Of a DNA stretch of 64,000 nucleotides, positions 32,855-43,934 are shown in pieces. The notes under the pieces are model-generated. The model saw only the letters and a list, made by a program, of their open reading frames with translations, ran no database searches and was not told the origin of the DNA. The stretch comes from Sepioteuthis lessoniana (taxonomy: Eukaryota; Mollusca; Cephalopoda; Myopsida; Loliginidae): assembly GCA_963585895.1 (NCBI GenBank), contig OY757934.1, positions 33,939,268 to 34,003,267 of the forward strand, written 5' to 3'. The translations under genes and the position numbers were made by a program. Position 1 is the first letter of the stretch. The number at the start of each line of letters is the position of its first letter.

Positions 32855-33757
32855 CGGGGTGAAACGATAAAATTGTCGTCCTAAAGAAAACAACACTACA
32901 GCTTTATTTTAAAACTTTTATTGAAAAAATCAATTCAGGTAACTTGATTATGTAGTAGAGCTGACATCTATTCAATGTAGCCGCCTTCAGCCTCAATCAC
33001 TGCCTCGATACGGATCCGGAATTGGGAGCATGCCTTTTTCACAAGCGCCGGCGGGAGCTCGGCAAATACTCAGCGGATGGTGGTGATCAGGCTGGCTTTG
33101 GTATTGTGGGAGGTCCTGTTGGTGATGTTTTCGACGTATGACCAAACGAAGTTGTCCATCGGGTTTAGGTCGTGGGAGAAGGGGGGGGCAGTGAGAGAAG
33201 GGTACAAAGTCATAGCACTCCTTCTGAAGCCAAGTCTGGGTTTCTTTGGACTTGTGGGCTGGCGCCGAGTCCTGCTGCCAAACCCAGGGTCTGCCACCGG
33301 CCACCTGATTGCACCAGGGGATCACCACACTCTACAGCACATCCAGATACACTTTGGTGTTGACTTTCAAGCCGACTTCGAAGATGTGAGGTGGCATGAT
33401 GTGGCCCTCACTTGAAACCACACCAAAGATCATAACCGTAGCCGGAAACTTTGCTTTCATCACCCTGGGCACGTTGAACCGTCCGGATTTGCATTTTGAG
33501 GGTGCTGGCAATGGTCCTGTTGTCATAACTTGGATCGGTAGAGAGCATGATTTGTACAGCGGCGCATCTCCGATCTCGCTCGTTGAACATTGTGTCACTT
33601 TCAGACATGATAGAAGGCTCCTATCGCTTAGGGGATTTGTACACTACTGGCCAACTAGTAGATGGTCTGCAACAAAAAAAAAGAAAACCGGTTTTCATTA
33701 AACGGATATGGAATCATGTCGTCTTTTCTAAGGCGACAATTTTATCGTTCCACCCAG
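32855..33757 (-). mobile_element. Second mariner-family element with terminal repeats, internally deleted
   Basis: The left end reads CGGGGTGAAACGATAAAATT and the right end, reversed, CTGGGTGGAACGATAAAATT. Both ends lie against TA. Length is 903 bases. The transposase on the minus strand has WQQDSAPAHKSKETQTWLQK (second catalytic D) and SPDLNPMDNFVWSYVENITN (third acidic position), with IRIEAVIEAEGGYIE at the end. The helix-turn-helix part (MLSTDPSYDNRTIASTL) joins abruptly to a later segment, so a central portion including the first D is lost; further frame changes are present. Confidence 0.9.
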
Positions 33758-33759
33758 TA

Positions 33760-34313
33760 TATATATATATATATCGTGTCCAGTCACTCAAAGTGCTACA
33801 CAACTATGTAACCCAGTATTACCTGTTTTATAGTCGGGTAATCGGCGACTAAACCAGCACCTAGTTTGTCTGGTGAGTAGGGTATATATATATATATATA
33901 CTTTTGCATAGAAAAAGGTGCAAAATTCAAAATGACTTGTTTACAATGTAGTACTGTTATAATACGTATGCCAAAATATCATCTTACTGATGTCCTTGGC
34001 GTATCTCAAGCACGACAAGAAAAGAGAACACCTTTTTAATGTAATTTTTTTTGTACGTCAGTCATTAGCCTGATATTGATTCAAAAAGTGCATAAAATTA
34101 TATAAGAAAATTATTTTCCGATCAAAATGCAGAGATTAGCTAAACCAAATCTTATGATCGTTAATTCCTTTAGTAAAACAAATACAAAGTAAATGTACCA
34201 TTTATCAGCATTGAAAATTGAGAGGATTTCGCCCACAGGGCTGTCAAATTCGGTGATGAGGTACTGCAGGAAAGTTGAAGAAACTTGTTACTTTATTCCC
34301 AGCAAATACACCA

Positions 34314-34314
<1 letters not shown>
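33760..34314. other. Intergenic with short (TA)n tracts
   Basis: (TA)n at 33757-33773 and 33882-33900 bracket a 110-base segment of different composition. No gene recognised. Confidence 0.5.

Positions 34315-34352
<38 letters not shown>
34315..34352. repeat. (AAT)n tract, 5' boundary of a Dong copy
   Basis: About 12 AAT units joined directly to the truncated 5' end of the Dong element. Confidence 0.97.
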
Positions 34353-34354
<2 letters not shown>

Positions 34355-35900
34355 CCTGGAGAGTGGAACTGACAGCAGGAGGAAGAAGCTTAGCTGAAAC
34401 AAAGATCCAAAGAGGGATTTTCCAAGGAGATGCACTATCACCCTTACTATTCGTAATAGCCATGATGCCACTGAACCACATACTCAGGAAATGCACAGCC
34501 GGATACAAACTCAGCAGATCGCAAGAGAAGATCAATCACCTAATGTACATGGATGACATTAAACTATTTGCAAAAAAATGAAAAAGGACTGGAAACTCTC
34601 ATACACGCCGTTAGAATATACAGTCAGAACATAGGAATGGAATTTAGCATAGAAAAATGTGCCATGCTCGTCATGAAAAGTGGCAAATGATATATAACTG
34701 ACGGAATGGAACTACCAAATCACGACAAAATTAGAACGCTCAGAGAAGAGGAAACCAACAAATACTTGGGTATCTTGGAGGCTGATACCATCAAACAAGT
34801 GGAAATTAAAGATAAGATCCGGAAAGAATATCTCAGGAGAACTAGAAAACTATTCGAGACAAAACTCTCCGGCAGAAACTTCATCAAAGGAATAAATACC
34901 TGGGCTGTGCCCCTCGTTAGATATTCGGGACCCTTCCTCAAGTGGACCAGAGATGAACTAAAACAAATGGATCAAAGAACAAGAAAACTAATGACAATGC
35001 ATAAGGCATTACATCCCAGAGACGATGTTGACAGACTATGTGTACCAAGAAAAGAGGGAGCAAGAGGACTCCCCAGCATCGAAGACTGGGTGGACGCCTC
35101 GATACAACGGCTCGAAGACTACATAGGAAAAAACGAACGAGGACTAATTACTGCCATCAGAAACGATATGGACAACACGATAGACGATAGAATGACAACA
35201 ACTAGGAAACAAAAATAGGAGAAAAACAACTCTATGTCAGCTTTAAACGACTAATAAACAACATCTCACGCCAGAAAACCTAGACTTGGTGAAGAAAAGG
35301 AAACCTTAAGAGAGAAACGGAATCTCTCCTAATAGCAGCACAGGACAACGCCATAAGGACCAATCATATCAAAGCGAGAATAGATAAGACGCAAAAAAGC
35401 AGTACATGTAGGCTATGCAGTGACAGAGACGAAACGCTCAATCATATAATAAGCGAATGCAGCAAATTAGCACAGAAGGAGTACAAGGCGAGATACGACT
35501 CGGTCGGCAAGGTGATCCCCTGGGAAATGTGCAAGAAATTTAAATTTGACCATACTAACAAATGGTATATGCATAACCCAGCACCTGTCCAAGAAAATGA
35601 CATGCATAAACTCCTATGGGACTTTAACATACAAACGGATCACCTAATCCCGGCCAGAAGACCAGACTTAATAACAACAACAAAAAAAAAGATAATTTCC
35701 AAAATTTTCGACATTGCTGTCCCGGCGAACCACAGAATAAATCTGAAGGAAAGTGAAAAGAAGGATAAGTACCTCGACATTGCTAGAGAATTGAAAAAGC
35801 TGTGGAACATGAAAGTAAGGATTGTGCTAATTGTGATTGGTGCTTTAGGCACAATAACTAAAGGATTATTAAACGGCCTGGAGGACTTGAAAGTTGGCGA
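34353..35900 (+). pseudogene. RT, CCHC and endonuclease remnant of Dong/R4 LINE
   Basis: The RT part reads KTWRVELTAGGRSLAETKIQ, RGIFQGDALSPLLFVIAMM and LMYMDDIKLFAKK, with an intact YMDD box, then a frame change near 34580. The middle part (34706-35218) is open for 170 codons and ends at a TAG. The CCHC knuckle CRLCSDRDETLNHIISEC is complete (C-x2-C-x7-H-x4-C), unlike the copy at 7 kb. The endonuclease has ARRPDLITTTKK and FDIAVPANHRI, so RPD...D is kept. The copy is disabled by at least three stops or frameshifts, but every catalytic motif survives. Confidence 0.9.
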
Positions 35901-36043
35901 CGGGTAGAGACTATCCAAATGATAGCATTGCTGAAAACGGCAAAAATCCTGAGACGAGTCCTGGAGACCTGAGGAGACTTGCTGTCACTCAGACTCCAGT
36001 GAAAAACCATCAGCTAACACTGATGTGAAAAACTCAAAAGGTA
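34353..36043 (+). mobile_element. Dong/R4 LINE, 5'-truncated, between TAA tracts
   Basis: Contains the RT C-terminal half, CCHC and endonuclease, ending with the family 3' terminus (CCATCAGCTAACACTGATGT). Both ends join (AAT)n tracts, consistent with insertion into, and tailing by, TAA repeats. Confidence 0.92.
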
Positions 36044-36044
36044 T

Positions 36045-36045
36045 A

Positions 36046-36086
<41 letters not shown>
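36045..36086. repeat. (AAT)n tract, 3' boundary of a Dong copy
   Basis: About 14 AAT units directly after the Dong 3' terminus. Confidence 0.97.
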
Positions 36087-36087
<1 letters not shown>

Positions 36088-36088
<1 letters not shown>

Positions 36089-36846
36089 CTTACCATCAGT
36101 TTGCACCGTTTATTTGTTCTGTTGCTGAGCAAAAATCTGTTTTCAATATTGACGTGTAAAATGTTTTCTCTTTCATTAAATTTGTCAAAATTTAACGGCA
36201 TTTTCATGAAATCACATGCCTTTATGGTTTGGAATTCATCTTTAAGCCATTCGTTGCTGCAATTTTTATTAAACCTCTTAAAAAAACATTCCATAGTTGA
36301 ATAGAAAAAAGCAAACGAACTGGAAAGTTATTGTGTGGAAAGTGGCTTGTTTTATTCTTTGCTTTAATACAGAAGAAATTTGCTCGTTGATTTTTTTTCA
36401 ATCTCTATTTTAGTTATATAAATTATAATATTGACTGATAAAATTCATTTATCACTCAACAAATTGAATCGAACGCTATTGTTTGGTAGACGAGATTGAT
36501 AGATAGATATATAGATAGATAGAGAGAGAGAGAGCAGAAGAAGAAGACCGACTCTCGCAAATAAGACAAACAAAAGATCAGTAAATCGTCCCTTTCAAAG
36601 AAAGTGTTTTATGACTCTACCAATGTGTTCATTAGCGTAGCAGCAATGCTAGCCGCAAGGAAGTATTTTATGGAAAAGAGTTCAGATGCAGCGCATGAAG
36701 CGAGTGAAGACGGCGCCTGTTTAGGCAAGTCTAGTTAGACAGTAATCTTCACTTTAAAAAGCACTTAAGTTGTTATTTTTATTTTTATGCATTTTATATC
36801 ATTGGTAGTTGTCAAAGTGTATATATTTACACATTATTTTAGTATA
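36088..36846. other. Intergenic; (GATA)n(GA)n at 36496-36548
   Basis: No gene recognised; short GATA, GA and GAA runs in the middle. Confidence 0.5.
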
Positions 36847-36953
36847 TTGGGTAGAGTGTTCACCAATGGTCCGGGAGACCGGTGTTCATCCCAGGTCGAG
36901 TCATACCAAAGACTCAAAAATTGGTACTTTATATCTCCTTGCTTAATAATCAT
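36847..36953 (+). mobile_element. SINE family A, 5' half (split copy)
   Basis: Head from TTGGGTAGAGTGTTCACC with B-box GGTGTTCATCCC, up to TCTCCTTGCTTAATAATCAT. The rest of the same copy resumes at 37749. Confidence 0.8.
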
Positions 36954-37748
36954 TTAGTTATTTCAGTAGATACGCGTCCGTATTTTACGGGTATTGCTCT
37001 CCATATTATTTCCTCCACAAATACAACACAAAACTTTACAATCGCGTGAAAGAAATGGAATAAAACACAACGAACATTAAACAACAAACAATTTAATATA
37101 CATAAAACAGAATGTGAAAACAAATGAAATACATGATGTGTAAATGGCCTTTTGGAAAATAAATTTTGGCAAGAAGAAAATAAATTTGTTTAAAGGTGTG
37201 TGTATGTTTATGTTAACGGAGTCCATAAATAAGTCGTTCTTACATTAAGTTCATATCATGTTTTATGATTGTGGCGAAAGCGTGTCGCGTTGATGAAAGA
37301 AGGTTTGTCGGGTTTTTCTTTTAAACGTGATTCGCGGCCATCTGTAGCTAGGTCATGAACTTTGATTGTGGAAGAAAAGGAATTTGTCGGACAGTGTATC
37401 GGCAACTGCTTTACTGACTTAGTGAATAGTGGTTTAGTCAATGGCTCCCTAACTATGTGTTATTTATACTGTAATAGTGGATAAAAAATCGTCCAAAAAT
37501 TTTGGCGCGTAGACATTTATTGACCAATCAGATTTGTATTTTACTATTTTATTTTCGAGCCTAAATATTTTCTGTTAGTTCACTTCCGATCCTATTTTTC
37601 TAGAATGTTCTTATTCTATGTTTTTAGCTGATTGGTTGAAAAATATAAAAATGTAACTTAAATGCTAATGCGGTTTTGATCCTAAATTTCTAGAATGTTC
37701 TTAAGTATGTTTTTATTGCTTATTTTAAGACTAGAAAAATGTGTATCC
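36954..37748. other. About 795-bp insertion splitting a SINE, with promoter-like block
   Basis: It separates two complementary halves of one SINE A copy. It contains a short open frame on the minus strand (37256-37441) and a minus-strand TATAAATA (37461-37468) with an inverted CCAAT (37523-37527) about 60 bases upstream. No terminal inverted repeats are visible. It may be a solo LTR or other non-coding element. Confidence 0.5.
37435..37530 (-). promoter_or_regulatory. Minus-strand CCAAT-TATA block inside the insertion
   Basis: ATTGGTCA then TATAAATA on the minus strand, about 55 bases apart, as in a class II core promoter. The layout resembles the block at 5850-5956. Confidence 0.35.
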
Positions 37749-37876
37749 CATAAAGTTACATATCAAGGGTAAAGAGCAATTTAAGGAAAGGAGTAGCAGT
37801 CTTCCCTATACCTCGGTATAGTAGCTATTGAAAGGGGAACCTTCGGGTCGCCCTTGAATACGGTCGCCAACTTTAC
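37749..37876 (+). mobile_element. SINE family A, 3' half (split copy)
   Basis: Resumes at CATAAAGTTACATATCAAGG and ends GGTCGCCAACTTTACTTATG, completing the copy begun at 36847. Confidence 0.8.
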
Positions 37877-39404
37877 TTATGACTTGTACGTACATGTACA
37901 CACGAGATTATTTTTAAAGTACGTAATTGCTTTGTTATATAACGTTTATGGCTGTCATATTGAATCTGATTTAATTGTGAAATGATACGATGTAAGCATT
38001 TTTGGCGACTTAAAAACCCTCTTAAAGGGCATTCATGATTGAACAGTGATTAGTTTGCTTGTTTAGAATGACATCGAGATTAAGTTCGATTCTCAGCGAG
38101 CACTAAGTCTTTTCATGAAAGCCTTCAAACTCTCTAAAGATTGTTTTTCTCAAAGATGTATGACAAAATTGAGACGTTCACAGTCGTATTATTTTTAACA
38201 GGTTATTGAAATTCCGCAGAAATTAGGTGCCTATATACTTATGGGTGATGCGATAAATATAAAATCTAGGATCAAAATTGGTAAGTAGTTTTATTGTAGA
38301 GTGTAAAGTCTTTTCATCAAAGCCTTCAATCTCCCAAAAAATTGTTTTCTCAAAGATGTTATATGATGAAGCTGAGAAGTTTATAGTCTTGTATTATTTT
38401 TAACATGTTGGTGAAATTACGATACCGTAGAAATTGGAAAGTCGCGTTATAGTCGAGTTTAAAAATGTGTAGACTGTAAATAAAATTGTAAGAAAACAAC
38501 AAATATGTAGAATTGATCTGAAGAATATTAGATAAATCTAGACCAAATTTAACTATTGTTTCAAATTAACATAGAATAATTTAAAATTTTATATTTTAAC
38601 TAATGTCTTAAGAGATAAAATTTCCTACTTAGGGTTTAAGATCGAAAAGGTCAGAAGGCAGAAACGTTTCTTTCATTTTCTTTCAATTTTTAGAAAAAAA
38701 TGAATCATGGATACACAAATATAATCCACTTCTTTTCCCGCGACTGACAAACAATCCCCACCCGCCGAAAAAAAAACCCCTCAAAACAAAACCGACAAAC
38801 AAATAACAAGACACGTGAAAATTAGCCAAGTGACTTAGACTTTTATTTAAATTTTGTAGCGATGTTACATTGATTTCTTCAAACATATAAATATAGCTAT
38901 ATACCGGGATTGTATTATATAAGAAAATATAATCAGTAGATTTTTAGCCAAAGAAAGTCGAGTTGCAATTTATTCGAGATCGCATTTTCCTCGAGTAAAT
39001 TGAGGATATGGTAAAATTTGTTGCTCTTGATTGAAAGAATATCATTTCATAATGAATTTACACTGAAAAATGAGTGAAAATGGACCAAAAAAATCTATGA
39101 AAACGTGGCTTAGAAGTTTGAAAATTATTCAGTTTCTTTATTCAAATTATTGATTATATCTTAATGGCAGAAAGATGTCGATTTCTATTTGCAATGGTCA
39201 TTTAATGAAAATATTGATCGAACGTTAATTTCAGCTTATTGCTGCCATGTCATGACGCCAAATTATATTCCGTTATTTGAACAAAATAAAAAAAAGGCGA
39301 GGAAACATCTTTTTATCCAATCTCCATTTTTTGAAGTAAAGAATAAAGACCATCGGTAATTTAATAATCTCATTTACCTCCAACCAATAATAAAAGAAAA
39401 AGAG
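37877..39404. other. Intergenic, no gene recognised
   Basis: AT-rich; includes the local duplication listed separately. Confidence 0.5.
38104..38435 (+). repeat. Imperfect local duplication, units of about 125 bp
   Basis: 38104-38228 and 38306-38435 share AAGTCTTTTCAT(G/C)AAAGCC, TTTTCTCAAAGATGT, GTATTATTTTTAACA and AATTCCGCAGAAATT/ATACCGTAGAAATTGG in the same order, with about 80 bases between. Confidence 0.8.
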
Positions 39405-39490
39405 GGGAGCCTCGAGTGGTTTAATGGTTAGCAAGTTTGGCTAGCAGGGCAGACAATTACAACTGGATATTCTATATTTCTGGCCGTGTG
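39405..39490 (+). mobile_element. Possible tRNA-related SINE head
   Basis: GCCTCGAGTGGTTTAATGG followed by TTAGCAAGTTTGGCTAGCAG resembles a tRNA 5' half with A-box. No B-box or family body follows. Confidence 0.3.
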
Positions 39491-39561
39491 CTAAACTAAA
39501 CAAAGCTTATTAAATAGTAAGAAGTAGAAAAAGCGCAAAAATTAATTCATCAAATACAAAA

Positions 39562-39610
39562 ATGTCTCCCAATTTAAAATTGATTGGATTTGCTTTGCCT
39601 GTTCTGTTCG
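39562..39610 (+). CDS. Possible signal-peptide exon, phase 1
   Basis: ATG at 39562 opens MSPNLKLIGFALPVLF, a short hydrophobic leader, with one extra base before donor GTAAAT at 39611. This is the same design as the exon at 2436 (leader, phase 1). The donor is moderate and no following exon is visible nearby. It could be chance. Confidence 0.22.
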
Positions 39611-40933
39611 GTAAATATGATTACTTCTAAAATGACGAAGTTAACACTTTAAAGTTAATCTTTTTCAAGTGCTTGTGTGGTTGCTATATTGTTTTTATGA
39701 TGTTGCTTAGAAGCAGGAAAGAAAGAATTAGAAATTGTCATTGGAAATGTGGCGTGATGAAGGCCTACTTTGTTTGGCCGTTTGTTCTTTCGGTATTACT
39801 CTTTGACTCTTGAGTATCTAATTCTACAGATTGGGGGCTGATTCCTTCTACTCCTTCGAGACTCTGACCGCCCGACTGACCCTCCAGTCTTTTTGTTCTT
39901 CAAGGTTGTCGTCTGTCTGTCTGTCTGTCTGTCTCGGACCTTCAATTTGTATCCGGCATAGCCTTTTTATCTTGCCACTGGCTTGACGTGGGATCACTCA
40001 GTCGTTACATTTCAATGTTGAGTTTGAAATTTCTTTTAAATATAAAATTCTTTGTTTACAAATGGTCTTGGCATACCTCTTTGCGATGTCCATAAACTGT
40101 TTTCAAAATTCTGGTTGCTGACCGTATGGTATCGTCAACTTGTTACATACTCGATAAGAGGTTCTGCAAGATTCAAGTAATTATGCCACACACAAAACTA
40201 CTACTATTACTACTACTACTACGGATGGGCGAATTATCATTGGTGCGAAAAAGGGAATTGGCGAGCTGTGTTCAGTTTCAGCAGAGAAAATTTATGTTCA
40301 TTTCACATTAATGCTTTAGGGAAAGGTATAAATCAATATTTCCTTCAACAATAATCATCAATTTAAAGATTCAAACAAATAACAATTAAAAAGAACAACA
40401 AAACAAACAAAACAAACAAAACAAAACAGGTGGGCATGAAGCAAGAAACTCCTCCTATAAAATCTATTTGCTTCTTAAACAGCAGGACCTCATCTGACAT
40501 GGTTGGAGAGTTCACTGTTCTGTATGAAGAATGCAGGTTGCGCGCGCACACACCCTCACACCCGCACACACCCTCACACCGCACACACACACACACATAT
40601 ATACACTCACTCACTCACTCACTCACACACACAAGTATATATATATATATATATATGCAAGGTAGTACTCAAATTTATATCAATCTAACAAGTTAGCCAG
40701 CATTTCCTGTTTCTCAATGGGCACTTCACACACCTTTCAAAAACCCTCGACAAATAAATAATCTTATTTCCTATCAATTTGTATTACTTTGAAGAGAGTG
40801 TTTGGCCATGAAGTTCAGCTTATGTATATTCAACAATAGATATACAATATTGTATAAATTGGGTTGAGTAAAAAGATCATTATGTATTCGTCATTTGATG
40901 ACATTAGGAGTGTTTACTTTTAATTAGCTTCAT

Positions 40934-40937
<4 letters not shown>
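39611..40937. other. Intergenic with several microsatellites
   Basis: (GTCT)n at about 39910-39934, (CTA)n at 40198-40222, CAAAA-rich run at 40390-40430, CA/CTCA/TA tracts at 40545-40660. No gene recognised. Confidence 0.6.

Positions 40938-41005
<68 letters not shown>
40938..41005. repeat. (CA)n(TA)n microsatellite
   Basis: About 21 CA units then about 13 TA units abutting a mariner left end. Confidence 0.97.
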
Positions 41006-42024
41006 CGAGGATCATTAAATAATAAAATGAAGTAAGTTTCCAGACTTTTTTCGTATGGGCACTTTTATTGATAGTACACTCATGAAACTCTTATCCCCTT
41101 CGAAGTAATCTCCTCTGGCTGCAATGCACTTGTTGTACCGTTCTTTTTTCATCATATAAGTTTCCAGACTTTTTTCGTGTGGGCACTTTTATTGATAGTA
41201 CACACATGAAACTCTAGTCCCCTTCGAAGTAATCTCCTCCGGCTGCAATGCACTTGTACCGTTTCAACAACTTCTGGATGACCCCATAGAAGTCCTCTTG
41301 TGTGAGCGTGTCAATGACCTTCGTCACAGCCACTTTCATCTCTTCAATTGTCTCATAACGACAGCCTGTGAGCTTAGGGAATAACCAAAAGTCACAGGGA
41401 ACAAGGTCTGGACTATAGGGAGTCTGAGGAACTGTCTTGATGCCCATCTTGCTCAAATAGTTTGTTGTGGACTGGTGCATTGTCCTGATGGAAATGCCAC
41501 TGATCCGATTTAAAGAGTGCTGACCTCTTCCGACCGAATCTCTTCCTGAACTCCCTTAAAACCTCAACATAGTAAAACTAACCCTAACCCTTTGGCCAAT
41601 CAACTCTGGTGTATTGACTTCCTTACTCCTCCCACACCTCTCATCATCCCTCACAGACTCCCTGCCTTCCTTGAATCTCTTATGCCATCCAAAGACTGAT
41701 GCTCGATTCATGCAAGATGGTCGAAAAGCAGTCTGAAACATTTCATACATTTCTGTGGGATTTTTCCAAGTTTAAAACAGAATTTTATTGCATATCGTTC
41801 TTCTAAAGTATCCTCACGTCCAGATTGCATTTTTGAAATTCACCAGCTGTGACAATCAGCCTTTAGTAGGGTGTATTCCAATTCCTGCTGCAGCTGTTCG
41901 TTTGAACCTGAAATCATAAAATTAGTCAGTCATCTCATAAGCAATAAGATAGTGAATTTTCAAGAGTCTACGACAATTTTAAATGCCTGTACAAAAAAAA
42001 AAGTCTGGAAACTTATTAAATACG
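41006..42024 (-). mobile_element. Mariner element, same family as 29320, with partly duplicated left end
   Basis: Ends carry the same terminal sequence as the 29 kb copy (AAGTTTCCAGACTTTTTTCG at the left, reversed at the right) with TA flanks (41004-41005, 42025-42026). About 140 bases of the left end are present twice (from 41006 and again from about 41156). The second repeat is the one joined to the coding part. Confidence 0.9.
41214..41770 (-). pseudogene. Mariner transposase remnant (same deletion as 29 kb copy)
   Basis: From high to low coordinate: SCMNRASVFGWHKRFKEGRE, a RSKEVNTPELIGQRV segment, the deletion junction (41576-41592), QWHFHQDN with the second catalytic D, then TPYSPDLVPCDFWLFPKL with the third D. 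The deletion junction has the same sequence as in the 29 kb copy, so both descend from one deleted ancestor. Confidence 0.9.
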
Positions 42025-42026
42025 TA

Positions 42027-42949
42027 GAATACATTTATACAGAAAATATCAGTTTATGAGAAACTAGAAAAGGGGTTAATTTACGATACTTCAAAGGAAG
42101 AATTTTGAAGCGTAATTTGGTCGGACAAAGTTCAGTATATAAGAAAGTTATTTTCATCGATGAACGTCGACGAAATGAATTCAAGTCACTTGCAAACGCA
42201 TACAATGTTCAGATGGGTACACGACGAAAATGTTCTCAAGTCTTATTTTGCGTGGACGTGATAGGACCTTCCTCGGGATAAATGGAACTTGGGTATCCTT
42301 ATGACTTTTTCTCATGATTCTTGATAAGGGGTGATAACAATTTAGGAATTCAGCGGAATACCAGAATTTGATATTTTGCGTTTTTTGTGTACCGTTTATT
42401 CGATAAGTTGACAGGATTCTTTCTTTATCCGTGGCTTCTTTCTTTCTTTCTTCTAACACGACAAAGGCATTCTTCTTTTTTTTTCTCATCCTTTTCCTTC
42501 TTGGAGACAAAATCGACACTTCTTATCCAGCTGCTCGCCTCTGGTATTCTATGTCGTGGACTTAAGATTTGATGTAATTTTTTGTTGGTCACGTGTTTGG
42601 TTTTCATAAGCGTATACGTTTGATTTATGTGGATGTATGCTGCTGATGTCATAGGTCGCATGTACTTTGAATAATGGCATAATGTTTGTTGATCTTGAGC
42701 AAAAGCAAACCGGACTTACTTCAGACGAAATGTATAACTCTACTTAATTTTGGCGGGAGTTTGAAATAGGAGTGAAGAATGTTATATATTTCAACTCGCT
42801 GATGGATATTACTAAAGACTTTTTCTATTTACTCACAAGCTGAAAAATAAAGATTTGAAAAAATTCATTTTCGCTCGCTGGTATTTTTTCTTTTTTTAAG
42901 CTTGTAAATTCTGAAGCTGGGGTTTGAAATACTGATATTTTGTCACAAC
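42027..42949. other. Unassigned; one protein-like minus-strand frame at 42181-42519
   Basis: A 112-codon minus-strand frame starts with basic low-complexity residues and ends FIPRKVLSRPRKIRLENIF. No family recognised and no start context or neighbours support it. T-rich runs occur near 42420-42490. Confidence 0.3.
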
Positions 42950-43011
42950 AGGATTTGGCATTCAATAACCTGCAATGCTGATATGCTATAAAACCAAACT
43001 AAACCAAACCA
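42950..43011 (+). repeat. 55-bp terminal module, copy
   Basis: GGATTTGGCATTCAATAACC, then GATATGCTATAAAACC and a CCAAACTAAACC tail. No composite C core upstream. Confidence 0.8.
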
Positions 43012-43037
43012 TATATATTTAATATTTATATGTATAA

Positions 43038-43103
43038 ACAGGATTTGGCATTAAATAACCTACAATGATTGATATGCCATAAAACCAAACCAAACCAAAA
43101 CCT
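43038..43103 (+). repeat. 55-bp terminal module, second copy in tandem
   Basis: GGATTTGGCATTAAATAACC, then GATTGATATGCCATAAAACC and a CCAAACCAAAACC tail, directly adjoining the truncated LINE. Confidence 0.85.
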
Positions 43104-43536
43104 ATAGAACGATCGGCAAAGCAGGCTGAGAAAGGCTGGTAGAGTTTAGACTGGAAACGTTCACGGAATTTGGAATTAAAATAGTTCTCCTGAATACAAC
43201 AGATATCCACGTCGTGAGACTGGGGGTGAAAAGAAGTTGGCTGCTTTTAGAGTCAGACTATTTATATTAGCCAACCTTAGATTCCTCATGAACATTACTG
43301 GGGTTGGGTACCTGGACTAAACATGGCTGGGGTGAAGACACCGACAATTTGGCTCATAGACTCAGAGCCCATCTCTTAGGTGATGGTGCAATCAAGTGCG
43401 AGATCCCCAATGTCCTGCGAGAAGGTTAATTTGAAAGCCCTAAAAAGGGAAGGGTGTAAAGAAATGGTGACGCCCCCAATAATGTTTTTTTAGAAGGTTC
43501 ATGGTCCGTCATAATGAGCACGATTGGTTTGAAGGC

Positions 43537-43902
43537 CTAAGTGACTTCTCTAAGCATGCTCATGATGCCCTCAGACCTTCGGTCCATCCGGATGACTGAC
43601 TTGATGAAGACGTTCGGGAAGTTCGAAGGGTCCTCCACGTCTTTACCAGTAACTTCTTTTAAGTTGTGGAGGACCCTTAAGTCCTTCATATATTGCTGCT
43701 GGGCCTTGTTCCACTGCTCCAGGACCTCCAAGACTATCCTGCAAACGTCTTCTCTCTTTTTGTTATGTGGACGATTTTTGTCTTTTTGCTTAGGAAACTC
43801 ATCCTCTGAGCTGTCTATTAAAGCATTCCGTTGCCATTTTTTCGGGGTGGGTGCAGATGGTTTGTGTGGCGCTGGAGCTATTTCTGTTGATGGCGGTGTT
43901 GA

Positions 43903-43934
<32 letters not shown>

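Noticed and set aside
42181..42519. Host gene on the minus strand
   Set aside because: Single open frame with low-complexity start, no recognised domain or splice sites; mentioned only as unassigned.
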